Shown in pieces: positions 34,001-43,712 of a stretch of 64,000 bases of DNA. This stretch comes from Trebouxia sp. TZW2008 (Eukaryota; Chlorophyta; Trebouxiophyceae; Trebouxiales; Trebouxiaceae). Position numbers and translations under genes: made by a program. The notes under the pieces are model-generated. The model worked only from the letters and a program-made list of their open reading frames with translations. It had not been told where the DNA came from and did not search any database. The stretch spans positions 62,001-126,000 of the forward strand of contig BDIU01000088.1 in NCBI GenBank assembly GCA_002118135.1, given 5' to 3'. How positions within the stretch are numbered: the first letter of the stretch is position 1; the number at the start of each line of letters is the position of its first letter.

Positions 34001-37000
34001 TGCCTCCTGCAGTCCATGCGAACAAGGCCAATGATGATACAGTACTAGTAGACAGCAATACATCACCTTATTTTGTCATCACAAACTACTGGCAGCCAGC
34101 AAAACGCCTCTTGGGCGAATGGCAGGGTTGCCTGTGAAGTCAGCCAGTAGTGCTGCTGGCCACGGAAGGCATTGCATGCACTCTCTGTCAACCATGCTGA
34201 ACAACAGAGTACTTGGCTTTGGAACTTCAAGCCATTTTGCCATTGATCAGCACATCTTTCTGGGCTGCATCCCAATCAGACATCGAGAAAGAGGCCTGTC
34301 ATAGCCTTGAAGCAGTAGATGCTGAATCTGGAGTTGAGCACAGTAGGTAGTTGCTTGTGCAACCAATGCAAATGTACCTGGATGGCTCTGGACAGGCCAA
34401 GAATAGAGTTGCCCTCGCTGACAGCCCTTGCAAGCTTGACCTCAGTGCTGGTGACCAGCTGCCAACGCTGCAAAGCTTGCTTGGCAACCGCGACGTCGTC
34501 GTCCAGTGCGCTGCCGCACTCTTGACCACTTGTAATCGCTTCCTCAACCTGAGCAGCGTCTTCTGGCCTGTTGTGCTTGAGCAGCGCTTCAACAGCAGTC
34601 TGTAGCTCAGTTCTAGCTTGAGTCGCCTTGTCCAGCTTGCTGCGTAGCTCGTTGGCATGCCTGCAGCAGGGCCACTGTTTCTGCAATGGGTCCTTGCACT
34701 GAGCACACTCAACTGCTATGGAATACAGGTTTTGCAAGAACCTCAATGGCAGTCTGTAGCTGAGCCCTGGCCTGAGTTGCCTGGTTGAGCTTGCTGCACA
34801 GCTCATTGGCATGCGTGCAGCAGGTCCATAGCGTTTGTGCTAAGGACGCTTGACTGCTGTGCAGTGTACCTTGTACCCAAGGGGCCTAAAAAGCTGTCAG
34901 CAGCCCTGTCCTGGCTTTACCCATGCTGCTTACAGATGCAGAGGGCAGTCACAGGGAGACTTCTCGACAAGACCAAAAGCAAGCAAGTTTGGCAAGACCA
35001 TTCGCTGACCGATCTGGCAAGGTGAAGATCTGGTCAAAACATGCTTGCTGGAAATCGAGCAGTAAGTCAAGAAGGGCACTTGCCATCAGTTCATGAAGCA
35101 CCCTCGGATACTTTGATCCCAAGAGTCCTGAACAGAGGATTCATAGATGAAGGCAGACCTTGTTCTTCTTTGGACGTACAGCATCAAAGCAAGCAAACAA
35201 GCAGCACGCGAGTGCTCGAATTGTGCTTGTCAAACTGTACAATGTACATCATTGCATTGTTGTTTGCCTCATCAAGCATGCTGAAGCTTGCCTGGTGGCT
35301 TCTTTGGGGCAGGCCTGCATGCTGACATTGCGAGCAGCTTGGATGGGAAGCAACACGCAAATCCCAGACTTCAGAAATTGAATGAACATGGCTGAAAAAC
35401 AGTCCCAGACTGCAGAACTTGACTGAACAATGTGCATCACAGCATTTCTGTTTGGCTCATTGAGACCCTGCCAGGCCGCCTGCAAGGCATCATGTGCCAT
35501 GCTTGATTAACAAGCCTGGTGCATAATGTGGGTTCTCTTGAGTTGGCACCGTGCCAATATGCATCTTGGCATATGCATACAAGATGCATAGGCTTGTCTG
35601 CCCTTGTGATCAAGTCACTGAGTGTCCTGAAGCAAACCTGCTTGCTTCTTTCAGACCGTCCTGAATGCCGGCTTTGCGAGCAGCTTGGATGGCTGCCTCC
35701 AGCTGGGGCAGATCGGGGTCTGTCTGAGCTGTGGCCAGGGCTTTGTGCAAACTGCCCCTGGCACGCTCAACGTCCAGGTGCTGCTTGGCTCTGTGGATGA
35801 GAGGGGTGAGCATATCAGACCCCACTGACAACCCACTCACGCCCCCACTTGCTGCAGAACTTGCTGCCTCAGCCTTGGCGACTTCTGCCTGTGCAGGGCA
35901 GATATAGTGTCAAGTGAAAGGCACGGACATGCAGCTCTTTTTACATCCACAATGATGTGAACTTGTCTGAATATTGTCAAGTAAGCATGAGGCGCTCATA
36001 CTATGACAACAAAACCAAGCAAGTGGAGCCTTGCTCCCCACAGATGTAGCATCATGCCAAAACACCTAGAAGAAATCAGAGACCAGAGCAGAGGGCTTGA
36101 GCATGCTGGCAGGGCTTGCAAGATCAGTATCAACACACCCCAGACTGAAAAGATTATGCAGTGCAAACTCATGTTGCTTTGAAGCTGACCTTGAGGATAG
36201 ATGCCTTGCAAGGCTTGCGTTGCAGCACAGCCTGCAGCTTGCTGGCGGCTTCAGCAGCGTCGGCCTGGGACTGCAGCTCTTTCAGCACCCGCTTGGCCTT
36301 GCTGACGCTGATGCCCTGGCCCCGAGCCTGCCCAATGCCGCGCTCCAGGGTCTGGATGCGCAGCGCCCATTCAGCCCAAAAGGCGTCGTGGTCTGCGACA
36401 GATGGACCTGCGTGTTATGAGGTATGCATCAGTATCAGCAGCAGCAGCAGCAGCAGCAGCAGCTGCTGCTGCAGCTGCAGCAGCTGCTGCAGCTGGGAGT
36501 ATATTGACTGCAGGGAGTGATGCCTTTCATTAGACCCTTTGATGAAACTGCAGAGCAATGTCTGATGATTGAGCTGAGAACCTTGGGAAAGGAGGTGACA
36601 AATGTGACATAGAAGCAACACTGGCACAAACTTGCATAGCAGCTACAGCACAGGGACCAAGAAGTTTGTTCTCAAGCGGCTTTCCACAAGAGTGCTTAGC
36701 TTTGAAAGGGCAGACATCCACACAGGGCTCAAGTCATATTCATGTGAAGACTCAAAGTCGCTTTTGGCCTTGACTGCTTGCAATGCTGCTTGTCAGACAA
36801 CATAGCAGCTGCCACAACAATTGATGCTATTCCTCAATCAATCAAGGAAACCACAGCAAAATGATCAAGCATCACAAGTACCAGTAAGCAGGCTTACCTT
36901 CATGACCTTGACGGGGCAGGGACTGAGAGGGAATAGGCCCACTGACTTCATCTATGGCAGCGTCCAATTGGGCAACAGCCTCGTTGCGTGTGGTCCAGCG

Positions 37001-40000
37001 CTCCAGCAGCTGCTGTCCAGCTTGGACTGCTGCCTGAAGTGGGCATGCTCAACATTGAGGCTCTCAATGTTGGGTCCAGGAACATCATCCATAGAGCATT
37101 GCGTTTGGGTCTGCCATGTTGTTCCACATTGAGCGGCACAAGCTAGCAGGCCAATGCATAGAGGACACAGCAGACAAACTGAAGTCTTACCTAGATGCAC
37201 AACAAGTAGAAGTTGTTGCAGGCAAACATGAAGGCTTGCTCGTTTGAAGCAAAGCTTGAGATTCCATAATCTCCTCAACCAGGCTGCTCTGTCAATCTTA
37301 CTGCTCTTGTGCCTTTGTGAGCAAGCTGTGAATTGGCAGGAGCTCTTACCTCTAGATTGGGGAAGTGTTGGGCAGTCTGGATGGCTTGGCTGAGAGTGTC
37401 CACAGCCGCGCCCGGGGTAATGTCCAGCTTGCCTGTCATGATGTCCTGCAGGGTCTCGCCTGCCCGCACCTCAGCCTCTGCATTGTCAGCAGCTGAGGAG
37501 GCACGCTGCAGAAGATCCTGAGAAGCCCCTTCTGCCACAGCCAGTGCTGTTGCCAGCTGCTGTGCTGTGTCCTTCTCTACTTGCCTGTACATAGAATTGA
37601 TTGACCTCATGCTCACCAGTGGTCACTTGGATTTGAGCACAATCATGGGTGAGGCAGATTTCGTGTTGCATGAGCTGAATGTGAAGCCAGCAATGACATG
37701 CAGTCTTGGGCTGCAGCAGCTCCCTGAAAGCACTTTCTGCCACACCTCTTGCTATTGCCAGCTGCTGGGCAGTGTCCTTGTTCACCTTGCAGAACCTGGG
37801 CTGCAGCAAGATCTTGCACATGTTCCCAAAAATATTTCTGTACATGTTTTGTGGAAGTGTGCAACACCGTGCTGAAATCCAGGTTGTGGAAAGTGGAGAA
37901 AGGCATAGCCCAGCGGCTGGCAACAGCAGGTTTGTGCTGCGCAAGCGACGCAAAATGCCTGCTTTGGCATGCAGCCACGCAGTTGAGTTGCAGACATCTC
38001 AGGCATTGTGAACAAGTATACTCTGACCTGTGACATGTAATGATGCAGCAGCCTGCGATATTTGTCTTGATGTCAGATACAAGCAGACGTTATCTGTCAT
38101 GGAAGACAGCATCATTGGATTGTTGCATGCTAAAAGCCAGGCGTCTGCCTGTCAGGTGCAAGCAGGAAATGTCGGTGGCTGTTCTCTGCAGGCACGGGCA
38201 AATAGTGCCGTGACAAAATGATACAACCAGACACAGTCACAAAGATGCCTGGTGATGCGTCGGCCAAGGTCTCAGCAGGCAGACTGTACCTTGCCAAAGA
38301 GATACGGCCAAACACAATCACGAAGACGCCAGGCGATGCGTCGGCCACAATCTCAGCAGGCAGACCGCACCTTGACAAAAAGATACGGCCAGATCTGTTC
38401 ACAAAAGTTCCAGGCAATGCGCTGGCCAAGGCCTCAGCAGGCACACCGTACCTTGACAAAAAGATACGACCAGACACATCCACAAAGATGCCAGGCAATG
38501 CGTTGGCCAGGGTCTCAGCAGGGTCTAGAGGGAAGCCCTGCAGGGCCTCCACCAGGGTGAGGTCAGCTCCAGCTGTGCGTGCCAAAGCTGTCAGGCGCTG
38601 AGCCTGATGACTGCCTACCAGACCTGCTGCACTGACCAAGCCCAATGCCTTCATCCTGTCCCATTCCTGCACAATTCTCCAGCTTGTATAGGCAGTGTAT
38701 CAGAAGCTGTCTTGTGACTTCAGATCATCTGACAATATGGACCTGCTGAGTTTGCTGTTGGACTGAAACTTATGGCGTCATGAAACAGCAACCATGTGCA
38801 CTTCAGCTGTGCAAATAATTGGATTGAGGGAATTCGTCATAAGAAGCTGTGCAGGAGGTTGATGGCTTCAGCATTAGCACATGCAAACACTGCCTGATGA
38901 AGCCGTAAGTTGAGTGCATATTCTTGTCTCTTGGTAAAGAAGAGACTGCAAGCTGAGTTGGCAGTATTGCCCAGAAGTGGCTACCTGTAAGCATTGCTGG
39001 CATTGTTGCACTGTGCTGCGGGTAGCAGTGTGCTGGTCCTGAGTGTCCACCAGAAGGCAGATCTGTGTGTGCAACACTCTGGCGAGGCGCACTCCTACCA
39101 GCTTGGGCAAATCTGGACTACGCGCTCGCTTCTTCTCTGTTGTAGCAAACAAGCGGGCTGTGTGAAAGTACGCCATACGGATGGCTTGTGTAGCAGTTGT
39201 GGTACAAGCGATACACAAGCAATCCCTGCAGCAGAACAAGACAGGTCTGTCGAAAATCCAAGCAGCCCTGAGCTTCTTCACCGCCCAATTCTGTACTGAC
39301 TCATGTTGTGTCTGTCAAAGTTGCTACAGTTTAACATGTCATGAAATGAGCAGGCTTGTGGAGTTGGGTTTGCATTTTGCTCGTTTATGCAAACAGATGA
39401 GCTCAAAGTGCCACTGCCAAAACACTTGCCATGCACGCAGATGGTGAGCAAGGTGTACAGCTCTGCCTAATTGTTTGTTGAACCTAGGGAACGCATGACA
39501 CTGTTAACAGGTGACCTTGGCATCAGAAACCAGACATTCATGTCTATTGGAATCTGATTATCATCACCTGAATCTCAAAAACGCTGCCTCTGCCCAACAA
39601 CAATACAGATCAGCCTGCTCATCCTCAGTAATTGTTACCCCACTTTCTGTAGCACTTGACCCAACATTTGAGTCACCAAAAGTATGTAGACATTTCACAT
39701 TGCCGTGACTGCCAAGCGCCTGCATCACATATGTGTATATAGTTACATGATGTGACTGTAGGCCGTAGTGCTAAAGCACAGCACAAAATTGTGAGCAGCA
39801 GCTGGACCAATATCCATCATGAACGCAAGTGGAACAAGTCCTGAGTTTTTGTGCACAGTAAGCCTGGGGCAGCGAGTCACTTGAACACCACATTGCTGCA
39901 GCTCAAACAGCATTGCAAAAGCTTGATCGCTTGCCATTCTGTTGGAGCTGCAGAACTGCGGTTTTTGAGCAAATACAAAATTGAGCATGCAGTATCACGC

Positions 40001-43000
40001 CAGCGTCATTAGCATTGCATGCATTCACAGCTAATGTCAGCATACAGTATAAGAGCAGGTCTGGTGCACGTTGTTATTGTGTTGCCATTGCAAGGCTGAC
40101 TCACCTGCAAAGCTTTCAGTGCCCTTGAGAAGCAATCAAAGGCACTGTCTGCATTGGTGCACCTCTTATGCTGAGCCCCACGATCTCTGCCAGGCTGCTG
40201 TATGCTGGGCGCAGTGTCTGAGTGTTTGCTACCGGTCGCTCTGCACAACACCAAACTACTGGTCATGTCCGAAACAAACCACTGACATGTGGATTTTGGG
40301 CTGTTGTTGCATGAGCTTGAGCAGACGCCTTGCAAGAGTCTGTAGCAGAGGATGATGTGAGTATGCATGGCAGATGCGAATGCAGTACATATACAAGACA
40401 GCTTCAAAGAAGTCACATACTCATATGCAGCTTTCTGGAGACTTGTTTGAGCAACACGACTCTATCTACCGTTTGGATGGAGACTTGGCCTTGCGCCTGG
40501 TGTCTCCAGGATCCAGGTCAGCGCTAGAGGTGGAATTTCCTGTGCGCTGCTTGGCAGCTGTCAAGTACTGTAGCCCCTGAGAAATGTCAACACGCATGCG
40601 CTTCATGAGGGCACGGGCCTGGGCAGCAAGCTCTGCACGCCTTGAGTGCGCCCTTTTCTGCTCATGATCTTGCAGGCCAGGCCTGTAAGTAGGCAAGCAT
40701 GGTTGACATTTTGCTCAGGACATCTGTGTGCTACAGCAACCGCAGACTGCCTCTTTGAACAAAGACTCCCGTTATGATGCCTAATGGCATAGATTTTCTC
40801 TACCTTTGCCTTTTTGAATACTGAACTGATCGCAAGTTTACACAAGGCTTGTGACCAACTCCACCCCAGGAAAGATAGCAGCAGGCAGCCTTGCAGACAA
40901 AGAGTACAGTCTTGCTCAGCTGACAATGCTGATGGACAACTTTGACTGCAGGGTGAGATCCAAACGGTAGCCTGTCGGTACCATGTACATCTTGTTGACA
41001 CTGTGCATGCACATGCTTCTTCTTGACGTTGTGCATGCGCACATGGAAGCAATGCTTTCTGCAATCCCTGCTGGCTTCACCTTTGCATGACTGGAACTGC
41101 AGACCAGAAGCCCAGCATGCATGCCAGACTGACAAACAGGACGTATGCCCAGGCCTTGAACCCCCCAGCAAAGTGTGTCAGGCAACGTCTGACAATGAGA
41201 CCCCTTGCCAGCTTAGAGCGGCACTGCCACACTTCTGCTTCTCTGCGGCCCATACATTGGCAAGCAGCTGCCTTCTTGCCGTTTGTGCCTGCAAGGGAAC
41301 ACAAGCTTCTGTGAGCACCAGGAGACATGCAAGCTGACGAGCACGCGTGACGATGAAGCAACAGTATCATTCTGCAAACAGCAGTTGCAGTTGTTCATCT
41401 GTGTCAGCAGCATCTGCCCCACTAGCCAAATGCCACACAACATATGAGCTGCCTGTTAAACACTGCAGGTGGATGTGCGGAATGACATTGCATTGAGAAC
41501 GTGGCTTCAGCACAGCACACAGCTGATATGGTTGTAAAGCCGATGGTTGCTAATGGTTTTTGAGAAATTGCACAGCATGTGTTCAGGGCAAGAGTGCTTT
41601 CATGTGCTGATGCACACTCAGTAATAGTTATGGCATTGATAAGTAACAGTAATGATCAGTGGTGGTAATTATGGTAATGATCAGAAATAGTAACAACATG
41701 GTGGAAAATGTGGACTTGCAGCATGAGTCATCAATGCCATATGAAAGGGTGAATGGTGAGGTTGCAGCTGTCTGAAAACCTTGTTATATGGAGCTGACAT
41801 AAGAGATGGTGCAGCAGCTGACCTGTTGAAATGGAGCAGTCACAACTTGGCACCAGCTCAAAGGGCAGGTCGCCAGCAGCTGTGCAAGCCATTGGGTCAG
41901 CTTTGCAGAACAGCAGGTGGTCTATCTGAGCAGGATTGCCCCGCAAGGCAGCAGCATGCAGAGGTGTTGCACCGTCAAGCAATGCTGCCACTGCGCTGCG
42001 TGTTGTTGGCCGGGCTTCAGCCTGCCACGTGTACAACAGGAACCTCAGCCATACAGTTCAAAGCACATGCACATATGCGGTTGAGTGTCTGTGCAGCGCA
42101 GCAGTGTCACAACACAGGCCTTAGCCATATGGCCAAAGTCACAGGCACATGTGCAGCAGATGTTTGTGCAGCCCAGCTATTTGACCAAGAGCAAAGCCTG
42201 GTCTTGCTCTGGGACGTTTTGCTCAGATGAAAAGACATAACAGTTACTTGCCGGCTGCAAACTTTCACCAATGCACTGACCATATGCATAACTTGCACAA
42301 GCGTTATCGCTTGCAGTCTTTGGGTTTGAGAGGGACTGACCTGCTGCAGATTGACTGGCGGCGATTCAGCTAGGATCCTCAGCTGCACTGGTAGGCTGTC
42401 AACAAACTGCATTTTGCGCTGGGCACTGGGTCTGTATAGAAAGTCAATGAGGCAATCCAGGTGGACTGACTGCACAGGCAGGCTTGCCAGCTGCTGCCTT
42501 TCAGCCTCCCCCAGTGCAGTCTGAGGAAGATCCCCTGCATCTGTGTCAGACCTGCAAAAGGCAGGTGAGCTTGGCACAGACTCATCCTGATTTGCAAAAA
42601 GGGATGGTTGTGACCACAAGCAGGAGTGAGTTGTTGCTATGTCTCCTGCTTCTAGGGCCTGATATTTGTGTGTGTCCTATTTTGAAGTCAATTATGTCAG
42701 AAAGTACAAGTACAGCAGAAAGGCTTACTGACATTGTGCAGAATCACTGACAGCTGCCAAATGAACAGGAAGTATGGAGGTTGCAGAGTATGGATATGAG
42801 GGCTGTCAGCTGGGATGTTACCTTGGAAACAGCTCTCCAAGGTGCATCCATGGGATGCATAGCAGGAACTCTAGGAAGTTTGGCGGAGCATTCAACAAAC
42901 AAGCAGCTACCAATGCTACAGCAGCAACCTCCTGCATGGCCATCACAAGTTGTTCAGCTGTGTGTCAATCAGTAAGTCAGCCAGGGCAAAATGTCTGCCT

Positions 43001-43339
43001 GACATACCTGACACAGGTCTGGTGTCAATTCCTGGCAGGCTTCCTCTGTCTCATTTGTAGCAGACGCTATAGCATTGGGCAGGAGATCATAAAGGATTGC
43101 ATCTGTGACTTCTTTGACCCTCTTGTTTTCCAAGTTGACATTGTGTGAAACAGCTTTCTGACCAGCAGTTCCCTCAGCTTTATTGTCTGCTTTGCGACTG
43201 CAATGTAAGCAAGCTTGCATGAGCAGTCAGTGTGTCTTTGATCAAGCACGTACAGTCACTGTCTAGGAAAAGCCCTTGCTGACATCGGTTGACATGCACA
43301 AGCAAATCATATCTTTCGCAAACGCCATTACCTTTGCAT
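28014..43339 (-). CDS. Ankyrin / helical / PAM2 / CCCH zinc-finger protein, 25 exons, 1,870 aa
   Basis: Exons: 43332-43339, 43008-43197, 42822-42931, 42341-42551, 41823-42021, 41081-41288, 40470-40682, 40105-40240, 38985-39062, 38452-38666, 37350-37584, 36898-37033, 36190-36392, 35638-35888, 34378-34660, 33785-34006, 32985-33262, 32570-32669, 31941-32106, 31327-31661, 30400-31030, 29976-30173, 29504-29776, 28969-29086, 28014-28629. They sum to 5,613 nt with agreeing phases. Domains: ankyrin-type GATPLHAAALRGN about residue 190; a hydrophobic stretch near 285-306 (WAYVLFVSLACMLGFW); long alpha-helical region to about 1050; charged coiled coil about 1059-1147; Gln-rich 1148-1259; four 24-residue repeats about 1313-1408; PAM2 motif FNTNAPEYVP at 1628-1637; zinc finger CRYYLQGYCREGGKCRFAH (C-X7-C-X5-C-X3-H) at 1665-1683. 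PAM2 motifs bind the MLLE domain of poly(A)-binding protein and CCCH fingers often bind RNA, so a role in mRNA control is inferred. The exon at 38985 is the least certain. Confidence 0.8.
30584..30871 (-). repeat. Coding 72-bp tandem repeat, four 24-residue units
   Basis: Within exon 30400-31030 the protein repeats STDDVLSPAVPHRLMTHSF and variants four times, each 24 residues. The first three are well conserved (DD, LSP, H, LMTH), the fourth more diverged. The sequence is Ser/Pro/His-rich and probably disordered. Confidence 0.9.
34589..34830 (-). repeat. Duplicated acceptor side of exon 34378-34660
   Basis: The exon start encoding HANELRSKLDKATQARTEL, with its CTGCAG acceptor, is repeated at about 34741-34830, where the peptide reads HANELCSKLNQATQARAQL. 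Spacing is about 150 bp. The upstream copy would still be open over this stretch but is not required for phase. Confidence 0.8.
35305..35352 (-). pseudogene. Decayed copy of part of exon 35638-35888
   Basis: TTGCGAGCAGCTTGGATGG at about 35328 matches the segment at about 35675 encoding IQAARKAG. The copy reads IQAARN and soon loses similarity. It lies in the intron downstream of its parent exon. Confidence 0.6.
36434..36497 (+). repeat. CAG/CTG trinucleotide tract in an intron
   Basis: Eight to ten CAG units are followed by CTG and CAG units, producing a self-complementary tract. It sits in the intron between exons 36898-37033 and 36190-36392 of the PAM2/CCCH gene. Confidence 0.9.
37527..37935. 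repeat. Direct and inverted copies of the start of exon 37350-37584
   Basis: The exon start (EKDTAQQLATALAVAEGA) has a direct copy at about 37728-37810 (NKDTAQQLAIARGVAES) and an inverted copy at about 37870-37935, read on the plus strand as VEKGIAQRLATAG. The last two share sequence over about 75 bp in opposite orientation and could form a long stem. All lie upstream of the exon in gene sense. Confidence 0.7.
38217..38540 (-). repeat. Exact-period 81-bp tandem repeat, four units, carrying donor sites
   Basis: The anchor CTCAGCAGG occurs at 38271, 38352, 38433 and (truncated) 38514, exactly 81 bp apart. On the coding strand each unit encodes 27 residues around AETLADASPGIFVTVSGRI and contains one TCAAG or GCAAG donor followed by GTAC or GTGC. 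Exon 38452-38666 ends at the first of these donors. The frame stays open through the following units to a stop near 38130. Confidence 0.9.
40752..40800 (+). repeat. Dispersed repeat, copy A
   Basis: This segment, in an intron of the PAM2/CCCH gene, contains CTCCCGTTATGATGCCTAAT, then GGCATAGATTTTCTC. It matches copies at 59278-59331 (+) and 52621-52680 (-). The core ATGCC-TAAT-GGCAT can fold into a small hairpin. Confidence 0.7.
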
Positions 43340-43712
43340 GCTGCTCAGGATTCTTGTGAGTCGGAGACGATTTGCAGACTGATCGCTTTGTTCTGGGAAT
43401 TGTCGCACCCCTCAAGAGAAGGGCACTACGGCAGACAAAGACACTGAACACTACAGCTTTATCAATCAGTTGCGTCCAGCCTCGAGCCGGGCGTGCGGCT
43501 GCTCATCTTTGCGGACCATGCCGCAGTTGGTACTGCCGGCCGGGCGGACCGGCAACGTCTATAAAACTGAGGTATTGCACACAGAAGCTCAGATTTGTGA
43601 GGAGTCTGAATTTCCCAAATGCTCTCCAAATTGAGGTCTTGCCGATCAGCAACAACAATAGCTGCTTTGCTTGTAGAAAGTGCGGGGTCGCAGCTACACC
43701 GTTGTCGATTCC
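43340..43712. promoter_or_regulatory. Divergent promoter region
   Basis: Start codons of the PAM2/CCCH gene (-) and VWA gene (+) are 373 bp apart and point away from each other, so this short region must hold both promoters and both 5' UTRs. It has a locally higher C+G part around 43480-43555, for example CGGCCGGGCGGACCGGCAAC. No TATA box is evident. Confidence 0.6.

Noticed and set aside
36434..36497. CRISPR-like or regulatory array from the CAG/CTG tract
   Set aside because: It is a simple trinucleotide tract without spacers; the genome is eukaryotic.
38130..38451. Reading the four 81-bp units as one constitutive exon to the stop near 38130
   Set aside because: This would end the protein early, while the donor at 38452 joins exon 37350-37584 in phase and is followed by 15 more phase-consistent exons. 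Kept only as an alternative-donor hypothesis.
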